Notes: generated by a model not told the origin, from the letters alone. A stretch of 64,000 nucleotides of DNA from an uncultured Saprospiraceae bacterium (GCA_937926205.1 CALEYL010000049.1:1-64000), one strand, 5' to 3'; shown: positions 52,080 to 61,011, counted from the first letter of the stretch. Program-made: numbers and translations.

Positions 52080-53483
52080 TTAATTAACCGGAAAACTCAC
52101 AGTAAAGGTGGTTGCCCCGGGCACAGAATTCACCTCGATGCTGCCTTTGTGGTGCTCCACAATGCGGCGTACTACTTCAAGGCCCAGACCGGTGCCTTTA
52201 CCAATGCCTTTGGTGGTGAAGAAAGGGTCGAAAATCTTCGACTTCACGTCTTCGGGGATGCCGGGGCCATTGTCGGTTATTTCCATAAAAACCCGATCCC
52301 GTTTCGTGTAGGACTTCAGTTTCAATACGCCCCCCTCGTCCATGGCATCTATGGCGTTGTCGATCAGGTTGGTCCAAACCTGGTTCAGCTCGCCCGGGAA
52401 AGCCAGTATTTTAGGAAGATTTTCGCCAAAATCTTTCTCCACTGTGATGGATTTGCTTTTCAATTGGTGTTTCAAAATGGTCAGGGTGTTGATAAGGCCT
52501 TCCTGAATGTCTGTTTGCTCGCCATCCTTTGCCCGGTCCATGTGGGTATAGGATTTGATGGACTTGATCAAATGGGCAATCCGGCCGGAGGCTTCGTGGA
52601 TTTCACTCACAAGTTGTTCCATACTCAGGGTACTTTCCAGCCAGGGTAAAATGCCGTCCAAATGCTTCCCGTCTACGATGCGGTCGATGTCATCGAGGTC
52701 GGCCTCCGTCATGCCAAATTCCACGAAAGTTTCCGCAAGGGTCTCTGCGTTCTCCACCTCCCGGTCTTCAAGCCAGTCGAGCAGGTCGTCTTTGAGCGAT
52801 TCCCGCTGCATCAGTGTCAGTTCGGGCCGTTTGACCCCTATTTTTGAAAACAGAATGGCGTTTACTTCGTCGGTTTGCTCCGGAGTAATGCGCATGGTCA
52901 TGACCCGTTTGAAGCGTTCCGGTGTCTGGTGGGTGCGACGGTAAAGCTCTTCCACATTGCGCACGATGGATGCGGTCGGGTTGTTCAACTCGTGTGCCAG
53001 CCCGGCAGAGAGTTTGCCCAGCGACATGAGTTTTTCATTCTGCAAACGAATGGACGTAAAATCGCGGATGCGGTCAGACATCTCCCCCACGAGGTTTTGC
53101 GTCATTTCGTAGCTGACGCTGACCATTTCGGTAAAATGATCTTTGTGCAATTCGAGCACATATGTGTCCTGAAGAGCCGTACCCGTGGCCTGGGCTACTT
53201 TCATCCTCGAAAACGGCAATAGCCCTGTGAGCGTGCCGGTACCCCAGGTCCCCAATTCACGGTATTCGTTGCCCTGCTTAAAGCGGGTGACGTACTCCCC
53301 GTTTATGATGATTTGCATGTGGTATACGGGCTTCTGCGGGAAAAAAAGTTGCTCGCCCTCTTTGTACAACACATAGTCTGCACGTTCGATCAGCCATTCC
53401 AGCGCCTGGTCCGGAAGGTTGTTAAATGCATCAAATGAGCGGAGTTGCTCCAGTAATGCAGGCGTTTTTTCAACAGGATGCAT
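52080..53483 (-). CDS. CRP-domain sensor histidine kinase
   Basis: A 467-residue soluble kinase. Residues 10-125 are a cyclic-nucleotide-binding-like domain (LFFPQKPVYHMQIIINGEYVTRF). A long coiled region precedes the HisKA box LMSLGKLSAGLAHELNNPTASIVRN, and the HATPase domain follows (LNQVWTNLIDNAIDAMDEGG, ITDNGPGIPEDVKSKIFDPFFTTKGIGKGTGLGL). There is no membrane segment. It lies 29 bp before the receiver-flavoprotein gene and forms the kinase half of that pair. The ligand of the sensor domain is unknown. Confidence 0.9.
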   Translation of the reverse strand: MHPVEKTPALLEQLRSFDAFNNLPDQALEWLIERADYVLYKEGEQLFFPQKPVYHMQIIINGEYVTRFKQGNEYRELGTWGTGTLTGLLPFSRMKVAQATGTALQDTYVLELHKDHFTEMVSVSYEMTQNLVGEMSDRIRDFTSIRLQNEKLMSLGKLSAGLAHELNNPTASIVRNVEELYRRTHQTPERFKRVMTMRITPEQTDEVNAILFSKIGVKRPELTLMQRESLKDDLLDWLEDREVENAETLAETFVEFGMTEADLDDIDRIVDGKHLDGILPWLESTLSMEQLVSEIHEASGRIAHLIKSIKSYTHMDRAKDGEQTDIQEGLINTLTILKHQLKSKSITVEKDFGENLPKILAFPGELNQVWTNLIDNAIDAMDEGGVLKLKSYTKRDRVFMEITDNGPGIPEDVKSKIFDPFFTTKGIGKGTGLGLEVVRRIVEHHKGSIEVNSVPGATTFTVSFPVN

Positions 53484-53519
53484 GTGTTTTTTTTATGGGT
53501 GTAGGGAAAATACCAGGTT

Positions 53520-53795
53520 TCAATATTCAGCAAACATTTCGTCAGAATAACACCACAACCAGCGCTCACCGGGTTCGGCGGAGGCGATGACGGGGTGCCC
53601 GCTTTCGTGAAAATGCCTGGTAGCGTGCTGGTTCGGAGATGCGTCGCAACAAAGCGTAACCCCGCAAGCCTGGCAGGTGCGCAGGTGAACCCAGCGGCTG
53701 CCGGTTTTGATGCATTCTTCACAAACATAGTCTCCTGACAATTTTACTGTGGTCACAGCTGTTAGGTGCTTACAAAGTTCAGTATCGTTACTCAT
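53520..53795 (-). CDS. UBP-type zinc-finger protein
   Basis: A 91-residue protein that is almost entirely a UBP (ZnF-UBP) zinc finger: C8-KHL, VCEECIKTG, WVHLRTCQACGVTLCCD, HATRHFHESGHPVI and ERWLWCYSDEMF. In eukaryotes the domain binds ubiquitin C termini; in bacteria it is found next to redox and signalling genes, role unknown. It is the first gene of the minus-strand cluster and lies 36 bp before the CRP-kinase, suggesting a partner or sensor function. Confidence 0.85.
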   Translation of the reverse strand: MSNDTELCKHLTAVTTVKLSGDYVCEECIKTGSRWVHLRTCQACGVTLCCDASPNQHATRHFHESGHPVIASAEPGERWLWCYSDEMFAEY

Positions 53796-53944
53796 ATACT
53801 CCTGTATTTAATTTCTGTCTGTGAGTAGGTGTCTGTTTTTTTGGATTCGAGAGCAAGGCTTGCGAAGGCCCCAAAAACGGGAGTTTATTGGTATAATTGA
53901 CCGATTTTGGGGCCGAGTATAACGCAGCTATCGGATCCAAAAGA

Positions 53945-54916
53945 CTAAATTGCACGAAAAAGAACGTCCGCAAAATAAGCCCGACCATCAAAAAAAGACT
54001 GCACTTCTTCGAAGCCGGCACTTGCCGCCAGCCAGGCAATTTCAGGGGCATCGTATTTTTTAGACAGCTCCATATCAATGGCTTCCCATTTTCGGAAAGT
54101 GACGTTTAGTTCCAGCGCTTTGATGCAGACCGTTTGTTGTTTTTCGCTGATTAAGTAGCTTTTCATATCGCCGCTTAGCGGGTTGTAGGACGGCCAGTGG
54201 CGAAAAGCAGCAAGGTCAAAATCAGCGCCCAGTTCCCGGTTGATGCGGCGCAACAGGTTCAGGTTGAAATCCCGGGTCACCCCCTGACTGTCGTTGTAGG
54301 CAGCCGTGATGACGTCGGGGTCCTTTTTTAAATCAAAACCAACCAGCAGCAAATCGCCTGGCTGTAATTTTTTGCGCAGCTGGCACAGAAAATCAGACGC
54401 TCTGATCTGGTTCATGTTGCCGATGTTGGAACCCAGAAACAGCACCAGTTTCCGCCGCTCGGAAAGCCGCCCGATTTCCTGAAGGGCTTCAAAATACTCT
54501 CCTTCTACAAGGGTGACGGACAAGTGCGGCCATGTTTCGTGCAGGGCTTTCTGCAGCTGGTCAAGCACATTTTTCGAAATGTCGATCGGAAGGTAACAAA
54601 AATCCGCTTTTTCGTCCAGAAAATGCCGTATGAGCACCTGTGTTTTCAGGCCGTCGCCTGCGCCAAGTTCCACAAGATCAAAAGGCGTGTCCTCTAATTG
54701 TTGGAGGATGGCCTCCTTGTGTTTTTGGAAAATTTCAAATTCGCAGTTTGTCGGATAGTATTCCGGCAGGGCCATGATTTTTTGGAAAATTTTGTCGCCT
54801 TCCGCATCGTAAAAATAGCGGGACAACAGGTATTTGGGGTCGCTGCTCAGGCCTTGCCGCACGTCTTCTGCAAAAGCCTGATTGTCTGGTTGTTTAGGTG
54901 CTGAAGTCGTGGACAT
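53945..54916 (-). CDS. egtD: L-histidine N-alpha-methyltransferase EgtD
   Basis: A 323-residue SAM methyltransferase of the EgtD family: LSSDPKYLLSRYFYDAEGDKIFQKIMALPEYYPTNCE at the N terminus, SAM loop DLVELGAGDGLKT, FLGSNIGNM, and DLKKDPDVITAAYNDSQGVTRDFNLNLLRRINRELGADFD. EgtD trimethylates histidine to hercynine, the first step of ergothioneine synthesis. It lies 41 bp downstream of egtB on the same strand. Full length and all motifs intact. Confidence 0.93.
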   Translation of the reverse strand: MSTTSAPKQPDNQAFAEDVRQGLSSDPKYLLSRYFYDAEGDKIFQKIMALPEYYPTNCEFEIFQKHKEAILQQLEDTPFDLVELGAGDGLKTQVLIRHFLDEKADFCYLPIDISKNVLDQLQKALHETWPHLSVTLVEGEYFEALQEIGRLSERRKLVLFLGSNIGNMNQIRASDFLCQLRKKLQPGDLLLVGFDLKKDPDVITAAYNDSQGVTRDFNLNLLRRINRELGADFDLAAFRHWPSYNPLSGDMKSYLISEKQQTVCIKALELNVTFRKWEAIDMELSKKYDAPEIAWLAASAGFEEVQSFFDGRAYFADVLFRAI

Positions 54917-54957
54917 GAATTAAGATTGAAGGTAAAAAATAGCCATAAGGGCAGCAT

Positions 54958-56217
54958 TTACAGGCTTTTTGCGAGTCGGATGCCGGTGAACTGCCAGCGT
55001 TTGTCCGTATGGAAAAAATTCCGGTAGCTTGCCCGTATGTGCGAACGCGGCGTTGCCACCGAGCCGCCCCGAAGCACCATCTGGTTGATCATAAATTTCC
55101 CGTTGTATTCGCCCAGTGCCCCTTCAAAACGCGGGTAACGCGGATAGGGGAGGTAGGCGCTGGAGGTCCATTCCCAGACATCGCCATAAAGCTGGGTGTT
55201 TTGCGCTGCCCGGGGATGCAAATGCCCGTCATCCAGGAAGTTGGCGTCGGCAGGGATGCTGCTGTGGGTCAGTTTGCAGGCGATCTCCCATTCAAACTCG
55301 GTGGGCAGGCGCAGGCCTTTCCAGCTCGCAAAAGCGTCTGCTTCGAAATAGCTGAGGTGCGTAACCGGCAAATCGGGATGCACTTTTTCAAAACCGTGCA
55401 GGGTATAATGCCACCATTCGCCCCCGGTATTGTACCAGTATAGCGGCGCCTTTTCCTCCAGTTGTTTGGCCCATTCCCAGCCTTCCGACAACCAGAACTC
55501 ATAGCGTTGGTAGCCGCCGTCGAGCATAAACTCCAGGTATTCGCCATTGGTAACGAGCCGGTCCTGCACCGCAAAATTTTCAAGATAAACCTGGTGGGCA
55601 CTCCGCTCATTGTCCCAGCAAAAACCGTCGCCGCGGTAGCCGACTTCGTACAAGCCGTTTTCAAATTCCAGCCACGCAGCGGGATGGCTGCCACCCGTCG
55701 GGGCGGCCGCATTTTTTTGATAAACGGGAAACAAGGGGTTGTTGCCCAGAATGTATTTAAAGTCGGTGACCAGCAGTTCCTGGTGCTGCTGCTCGTGTTG
55801 CAGGCCTACTTCCAGGGTCAGCGCCAGGGTTTCGTTTTCGTGGATGGCATCGCTGTTTTCCAAAAAAGCGTTGAGGTGCTCGTCTACATGCTTGCGGTAG
55901 CGGAACACTTCGGCCGCAGAAGGGCGGGTCATATTCCCCCTGTTGCTTCGCAAAACCCGCGGTCCCTGACTTTCGTAATAACTGTTGAAAAAATAATTAT
56001 AATCCGGGTTGTACAGCTTGTAGCCGGGCTGGTATGGCGCGAGGATGAAATTTTCAAAAAACCAGGTCGTGTGGCCGAGATGCCATTTCGGCGGACTGAC
56101 ATCCACAATCGGCTGTACCACAAAATCTTCGGTTTGAAGCGGCTGGCACAGCAGCTCCGATTGGCGCCGGATTTGCTGGAAACGTTGCTGCAGACTGGCA
56201 GGGATGTTCGCAATCAT
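54958..56217 (-). CDS. egtB: ergothioneine biosynthesis sulfoxide synthase EgtB
   Basis: A 419-residue non-haem iron enzyme. The DinB-like N-terminal domain has iron ligands in WHLGHTTWFFE and LQHEQQHQELL; the FGE-sulfatase domain begins near residue 190 and ends DVWEWTSSAYLPYPRYPRFEG...VLRGGSVATPRSHIRASYRNFF. EgtB joins hercynine to a thiol (cysteine or gamma-glutamylcysteine) with O2. It precedes egtD in one operon. No egtE-type C-S lyase was seen beside them; the PatB-like lyase at 45.9-47.1 kb is a conceivable but unproven candidate. Confidence 0.92.
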   Translation of the reverse strand: MIANIPASLQQRFQQIRRQSELLCQPLQTEDFVVQPIVDVSPPKWHLGHTTWFFENFILAPYQPGYKLYNPDYNYFFNSYYESQGPRVLRSNRGNMTRPSAAEVFRYRKHVDEHLNAFLENSDAIHENETLALTLEVGLQHEQQHQELLVTDFKYILGNNPLFPVYQKNAAAPTGGSHPAAWLEFENGLYEVGYRGDGFCWDNERSAHQVYLENFAVQDRLVTNGEYLEFMLDGGYQRYEFWLSEGWEWAKQLEEKAPLYWYNTGGEWWHYTLHGFEKVHPDLPVTHLSYFEADAFASWKGLRLPTEFEWEIACKLTHSSIPADANFLDDGHLHPRAAQNTQLYGDVWEWTSSAYLPYPRYPRFEGALGEYNGKFMINQMVLRGGSVATPRSHIRASYRNFFHTDKRWQFTGIRLAKSL

Positions 56218-56542
56218 ATGAGCGGTGCTTATGGGTTTGGCAGTAGGCGAAAATAAAATAAAGATACACGTTAGGGATTAAATTGTTCAAAATCCACTTG
56301 TTTGAAATGCGATTCAGGCGGGTAGGGGTGTTCTTTGCGGGAATCTGTTTTTTCCCGCTAAGGGCGCCAAGGCTTGGGACGTCACGCTTCGCGGACTTTG
56401 TGTATCCGTTGCGGACTTTGCCTGCCTGTCCGGTAGGCAGGCGGGACACTTTTTCCCGCCAAGGGCGCTGAGGTCTCGCTAAGGGTGCAAAGGATTGGGA
56501 GATCTCGCTTCGCGGACTTTGTAGCTTCTTTTCAACAAAAAT
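56218..56542. repeat. degenerate short repeats and CCTGCC palindrome
   Basis: CGCTTCGCGGACTTTG occurs twice (near 56386 and 56507) with a third partial copy GCGGACTTTG at 56412; CGCTAAGGGCGCCAAGG-like units also recur. CCTGCCTGTCCGGTAGGCAGG (around 56421-56441) is another of the dispersed palindromes. No gene. Confidence 0.6.
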
Positions 56543-56983
56543 TTACGCCCGTTTCTTTGAAAGCCCCATGTTCACAAAAAACAAGATTTGCGCCAAGCCC
56601 AAACCCAATATCGCCAGCAGCGTTATGTAAAAGCCTTCCCGACGACTCGCCAGGACCATTTGCCAGTCGTCGCTTTTCGGAGCAAAAAAATGAGGCGCAC
56701 TAAGCCGGATTGCCAGCAGCAAAACGCCGGCCAAAGTCAGCGCCAGGTGGGTGGCCGTCAGCCCGCCAAGCAGTTTTCTATGCCTTAACAGCCAATAGAT
56801 GCCGCCCAGAAACGCTAAAAACCCTCCAAAGAGCAACCCCATGTGGAAAGGAGTGATCACAAGGTAATTGTCGTGCATCTGTATGTCTATGGTTTCGGCT
56901 TTGCTGAATAAAGTAATGGCCAAAATCACCGGAATCGCTATCCAGAGCACCTGATGCGGTTTGCGAAAGAAAGATGATTGCAT
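56543..56983 (-). CDS. small membrane protein with cytochrome-oxidase-I-like motif
   Basis: A 146-residue protein with about four membrane segments. Residues 32-50 (IDIQMHDNYLVITPFHMGLL) closely resemble the DxxxHDTYFVxxHFH block of cytochrome c oxidase subunit I, but the protein is much too short for that enzyme and has few of its haem ligands. It may be a membrane protein derived from the family or a chance resemblance. It lies 13 bp downstream of the DUF2268-like protease gene, possibly co-transcribed. Confidence 0.6.
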   Translation of the reverse strand: MQSSFFRKPHQVLWIAIPVILAITLFSKAETIDIQMHDNYLVITPFHMGLLFGGFLAFLGGIYWLLRHRKLLGGLTATHLALTLAGVLLLAIRLSAPHFFAPKSDDWQMVLASRREGFYITLLAILGLGLAQILFFVNMGLSKKRA

Positions 56984-56996
56984 GGCGGGCGTCTTA

Positions 56997-57926
56997 TCAT
57001 TTGAATTTATCGGGATAACCGCTTTGTTCCAAAAATGAATTGACCTCCCGGATATTTAATATTTCATGAATGGCCGCTTTTTTATCCGTGGCCTGATCGT
57101 AGTAACTCTCGACAATTTTATATCCCATCCAATACCCCAGGTCATTGGGCCTGTCTTTAGCAGAACTGTATAACCATCCCTGGTAATCATTTTTATCCAT
57201 TCGCTCCCGAAACTCCAGCCAAAGTTCTTTCTCTTTTGGATTGGCAAAATCATGGACATGCTGATTGATATGCCTGCCCGAAATCAATTCGGCTAAAAAA
57301 TCAGCCGAACCTTCCCTGATAGAAGCAGCCAGTAAAGTGGTCTCCCTGTTGGTTTGCTGGAAGTGTATGAGTTCGTGCGCGACAATATGCGGAATCTGGT
57401 TGACGGGTTGCAAAACCGTTAACAACCAGTTGTTCAATTCATCTTTGGGTGTTTGAGCTGTAAGCCCATACATTTCCGCACCGATGATCAACCCGTTATT
57501 CGATGAAGTACCGCCTGAGTTGAGCGCTCCAATGACAAAGTACACAGGAGGGAAAATTGCCTCGGGATAGAGGTCTTTCAGCTTGACCAGACTTTGTCGG
57601 ATCTGGTCTTTCATACCGGGAATGCTGTCGGTATTGACTTTGATGGAGCGGTAATATTTTTGATGGGATTTGATAACGTTTGACAAGTTCTCGGCGCTTT
57701 CGATCCGCCCTTTCATAAACCCTTTTATCCCTTTTGAACCCCGTTTGAGGTACAACTTATTCAGCGTTTTAGCATCCACGTCCGGGCCGGCTTTTTCGAG
57801 TGCTTTCCAAAAATTGTCGAGGTCAGAAGTAACGATTTTGGTGGATAAAGGATCTCTGTTCTGACTATGTGCAGCAATGCTTAAGCATAGAAAAAGAGCC
57901 ACAAAGGAGGGGAGCCTTACATTCAT
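56997..57926 (-). CDS. secreted DUF2268-like zinc protease
   Basis: A 309-residue protein with signal peptide (FVALFLCLSIAAHS, cleavage before QNRDP) and the zinc site HELIHFQQ in IPHIVAHELIHFQQTN; the third ligand is probably the glutamate in SIREGSADFLAEL. The layout (HExxH, then EGxADF about 22 residues on) fits gluzincin-like DUF2268 predicted proteases of Bacteroidota. Probably periplasmic; substrate unknown. Confidence 0.78.
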   Translation of the reverse strand: MNVRLPSFVALFLCLSIAAHSQNRDPLSTKIVTSDLDNFWKALEKAGPDVDAKTLNKLYLKRGSKGIKGFMKGRIESAENLSNVIKSHQKYYRSIKVNTDSIPGMKDQIRQSLVKLKDLYPEAIFPPVYFVIGALNSGGTSSNNGLIIGAEMYGLTAQTPKDELNNWLLTVLQPVNQIPHIVAHELIHFQQTNRETTLLAASIREGSADFLAELISGRHINQHVHDFANPKEKELWLEFRERMDKNDYQGWLYSSAKDRPNDLGYWMGYKIVESYYDQATDKKAAIHEILNIREVNSFLEQSGYPDKFK

Positions 57927-57981
57927 ATTCAGGATTTAATTGACGGGTAAAAATAAACTTATTTCCTGAAAACCGGCACTG

Positions 57982-59541
57982 CTATTGCCCTAAAAACCGT
58001 CCTACCGCCCGCGCCACATTCTGCCCGTCCATCGCTGCCGAAATGATCCCGCCGGCATAGCCAGCGCCTTCTCCGCAAGGGAAAAGGCCGCTTGCATCCT
58101 GGTGCATCAGGGTATTGGCATCCCGGGGTATGCGAACGGGGGAACTGGTACGGGTTTCCGCGCCGATTACATTGGCGTCATTGGTAAAGTAGCCGCGCAT
58201 CTGTTTGCCAAATTGTTGCACGCCCTGTCGCAGGCGTTCAGCAATGCCGGTTGGAAGCAACCGGTGCAACTCAACAGAAAGGAGCCCGGGAATGTAAGAA
58301 GTGTCGTGCAAATCGGGGGAAAGGCGGCCCGCTACAAAATCAGGGAGGCGTTGGGCAGGAGCGCGCTGGCTGCCGTCGCCGGCTGCAAACATGGTTTGCT
58401 CTACCTGGCGTTGAAATTCCAGCCCTGCAAACACACCGTATTGCCGGAAGTCGGCGAGGTCTTCCAGTTCAACAGCAACCACAGTTCCGGAATTGGCAAA
58501 AGGGGAATCGCGCCGTGACATGGACATGCCGTTCACCACAATTTCACCCGGGGCAGTAGCTGCCGGTACGACGAGGCCACCCGGGCACATGCAAAAAGAA
58601 AAAACGCCACGGCCGTTCACCTGGCAGGCCAGGCGGTAGCTGGAGGCCGGCAGGTTCGGGTCGCGTTCGGGCTGCCGGTACTGGATGCTGTCGATAAGCG
58701 GCTGGGGGTGCTCAATGCGCACGCCCAGCGCAAATGGCTTGGCTTCGATGCGGATGCCCCGGCGGTCGAGCAGGTAATAAATATCGCGTGCAGAATGGCC
58801 GGTAGCCAAGACGACCGCGTCGGCAAAGTACTCCGCCTGGTTGTTTACAACGATGCCTTTGATGGTGCCTTCATGCAGGATCAGGTCGGTGACTTGGCTG
58901 TCGAAATGCACTTCACCGCCGTAGTGCAGGATGGTTTCGCGAATGTTGGCTACAACGCCCGGCAGTTTGTTGGAGCCGATATGGGGGTGCGCATCCACAA
59001 GGATATCGCTTTGAGCGCCGTGTTCCACCAGCAGGCGGAGGGCTTTGTAGATGTCGCCGCGTTTGTGCGAACGGGTGTAGAGTTTGCCGTCGGAATAAGT
59101 GCCGGCACCGCCTTCGCCGAAGCAGTAATTGGAGTTGGGGTTCACTTTGCCGAATTGCTGGATGTCGCGCAGGTCGCGGCGGCGGGTGCGCACGTCGGTA
59201 CCCCGGTCAAAAAGGACGGGTTTCAGACCCAGCTCAATCAATTCCAGCGCTGCAAAATAGCCAGCAGGTCCGGCGCCGACAATGATCACCGGACGGGCAT
59301 CTGACACCGGCTTTAGCTGATCAAGCAGGGCGGGTTCAGGCTTAGGCGTTTCACCAGAATAAACCGCAACGCGCAGCAGGAAAAACGGCTGCGACCCGCG
59401 TGCGTCTATCGAGCGGCGCAGCACGCGAACCTCGCTGATCTGTTCTTCGCTCAGGCGGCAAATTTTTGCCGCTTTGCGCCGGAGCAGCAGCGCATCATTT
59501 ACTTCTGCAGGCAGCAGTTTTAATTCAATTTCCCGAACCAT
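57982..59541 (-). CDS. COG2509-type NAD(P)/FAD-dependent dehydrogenase
   Basis: A 519-residue flavoprotein. The N-terminal 90 residues form a small domain seen in this family (ISEVRVLRRSIDARG). FAD binding is at PVIIVGAGPAGYFAALELIELGLKPVLFDRG, with YCFGEGGAGTYSDGKLYTR and AVVLATGHSARDIYYLL, and the C-terminal FPCGEGAGYAGGIISAAMDG. The family is widespread, with uncertain substrates. Its first codons overlap the end of the upstream small secreted-protein gene by 17 bp, so the two are likely co-translated. Confidence 0.88.
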   Translation of the reverse strand: MVREIELKLLPAEVNDALLLRRKAAKICRLSEEQISEVRVLRRSIDARGSQPFFLLRVAVYSGETPKPEPALLDQLKPVSDARPVIIVGAGPAGYFAALELIELGLKPVLFDRGTDVRTRRRDLRDIQQFGKVNPNSNYCFGEGGAGTYSDGKLYTRSHKRGDIYKALRLLVEHGAQSDILVDAHPHIGSNKLPGVVANIRETILHYGGEVHFDSQVTDLILHEGTIKGIVVNNQAEYFADAVVLATGHSARDIYYLLDRRGIRIEAKPFALGVRIEHPQPLIDSIQYRQPERDPNLPASSYRLACQVNGRGVFSFCMCPGGLVVPAATAPGEIVVNGMSMSRRDSPFANSGTVVAVELEDLADFRQYGVFAGLEFQRQVEQTMFAAGDGSQRAPAQRLPDFVAGRLSPDLHDTSYIPGLLSVELHRLLPTGIAERLRQGVQQFGKQMRGYFTNDANVIGAETRTSSPVRIPRDANTLMHQDASGLFPCGEGAGYAGGIISAAMDGQNVARAVGRFLGQ

Positions 59542-59995
59542 TTTCTGCTTTTTGCCCGGACTTTTCCACTTCGACAGGCGCAGTTCTGCGCTTCCAGCGC
59601 TTTTCGCCGTCAGGATCGAAACGATCTGGCAGGAAAACCCGCATTTCTACCGTTTCAAAACATTCTCCGTGAGGTGTTTTGATCGGGGTCCGCTTTTTAT
59701 CTTTTGATATGAGTTTAAAGACTTCTCCTTCGCGAAGGGTATCTATTTCGTAGCGTTTTTCTTTTTCAATGAAGTGTTTCAACAAGCCGTCGCTGGCCTG
59801 ATAGAGTTTCACTGTCATTTCAATGAGGATGTTGTCGCCTGCCCAGGGTTCCACCAGATAGTCGCCGTAGAGGTCGAGGACAATGACCTGTGCACTGTCT
59901 ACCTCGAAGGGGCGGTGGAGTACTTTCTGTAGTTGCGCGTGTAAAGGAAGGCTGCCCAAAAGTGCAGCGAAAAAAATCAGGATCGTTTTAGTCAT
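59525..59995 (-). CDS. small secreted protein, paralogue 1
   Basis: A 156-residue protein. The open frame extends to 60157, but ATG at 59995 gives a clean signal peptide (TKTILIFFAALLGSLPLHA, cleavage before QLQKVL). The mature domain (VLHRPFEVDSAQVIVLDLYGDYLVEPWAGDNILIEMTVKL...LKHFIEKEKRYEID) is clearly related to the protein encoded at 60265-60705 and resembles DUF4097-like beta-helical adhesin-type domains of Bacteroidota. Function unknown. The C-terminal 25 residues are charged. Overlaps the next gene. Confidence 0.72.
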   Translation of the reverse strand: MTKTILIFFAALLGSLPLHAQLQKVLHRPFEVDSAQVIVLDLYGDYLVEPWAGDNILIEMTVKLYQASDGLLKHFIEKEKRYEIDTLREGEVFKLISKDKKRTPIKTPHGECFETVEMRVFLPDRFDPDGEKRWKRRTAPVEVEKSGQKAENGSGN

Positions 59996-60199
59996 GAGTT
60001 TGATATGCTCTAGAGATAATGAGATAGATAAGTTAGACGGCAATTTTGCATAAATGGTACAATTTGGCTCATACAGGCTGCAAATATCGCTTTCCGGGAT
60101 TAATAACGAAAAAGAGCCGCTGCATTTTATGAAGGCCGGCGGATTTGTAAGTGACAAATAATGTCAGAAAGGCTTTTACAGGATTCAGAAGCCGGCTAA

Positions 60200-60240
60200 A
60201 AAAACAGGAGACATCCGAATTTCGAATGCCTCCTGTTTTA
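60200..60240 (-). terminator. intrinsic terminator of the 60265-60705 gene
   Basis: On the minus strand a hairpin with stem AAAACAGGAG / CTCCTGTTTT (60201-60210 and 60230-60239) and additional inner pairing is followed by a run of T (CTGTTTTTTTAG). It lies just downstream of the stop codon of the paralogue 2 gene. This separates it from paralogue 1. Confidence 0.85.
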
Positions 60241-60264
60241 TGCTTAAATTTCTTGATTGAACAA

Positions 60265-60705
60265 TTACATCGAGGAAACTGTAGCTGCCGACTGTACGCC
60301 GGTCGTTCCGATTAGCTCGATCTGAACGCTTTCAGGCCCGTAGACCATGATGGAAACGCGTTCTTCCAGGGTTTTACCCCCGATTTTTACTTCTCTTGCA
60401 AGAGCGGGTGCGAAAACTTTAAACTGACCGTCAACCAATTCTGATTTCAGGTTGTAGCGGCCGGTCTCGATCAGCGACTTGAGCATGGATTCAGTCCCGT
60501 TGCTCAGGGTAATGGTCATCTGTACACGCAGTAAATCATTCTTCCACGTTTTCACTTCAGTAGGTGCATCCATTTCCAGTACAACCGCCTGGCTGCCCTG
60601 CAGGTTAAAAGACTTTACCAGCACTTTCTCAACATCCTGAGCGATGCCATAGGATGTCGTAAACAGCAGGAGGAAGAGCATTTTTGTCGAATTGCAGATA
60701 GTCAT
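60265..60705 (-). CDS. small secreted protein, paralogue 2
   Basis: A 146-residue protein with signal peptide (MLFLLLFTTSYGIA, cleavage before QDVEKV). The mature part (KVLVKSFNLQGSQAVVLEMDAPTEVKTWKNDLLRVQMTITLSNGTESMLKSLIETGRYNL) aligns with paralogue 1 throughout: K-V-L-x3-F, x-AxVVLxL, WxxDxLxxxMTxxL, LLKxxIExxxRY. A tandem duplication is likely, with divergence since. Function unknown. It has its own terminator. Confidence 0.72.
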   Translation of the reverse strand: MTICNSTKMLFLLLFTTSYGIAQDVEKVLVKSFNLQGSQAVVLEMDAPTEVKTWKNDLLRVQMTITLSNGTESMLKSLIETGRYNLKSELVDGQFKVFAPALAREVKIGGKTLEERVSIMVYGPESVQIELIGTTGVQSAATVSSM

Positions 60706-61011
60706 GTTGCCTCCTTTTTTAATGATTTCGGGTTAATTTACGATAATTGCATTCTAAAATCAAACTTTTTGAGATGTTTTTCATTAGATTGCTTCAATTT
60801 GATAAAGTTTAATGGCAAAAAGTGCATAAACATTTTAATTTCCGGATGCTGCTTTCAATCCTGAAACAGACTTCATCCGGCTTTGTTTTCAGGAAATGGC
60901 TGCCTTTTTACCATACCCTTGCGAAATGCGCGTAAATTTATCGGGCGGGAAAAGCCGCTGATTCCGGAATCCCCAAAACCCGCTGTTTTTATCTTTTAAA
61001 CAACATGATTT
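60706..61011. other. divergent control region
   Basis: Non-coding region between divergent genes. CCGGATG (60842-60848) and CATCCGG (60874-60880) form a 7-bp inverted repeat that could be a regulator site. No clear RNA gene or promoter consensus. Confidence 0.4.

Noticed and set aside
55462..56256. 264-codon plus-strand open frame opposite egtB
   Set aside because: egtB has full catalytic motifs on the minus strand; the antisense frame shows no recognisable features.
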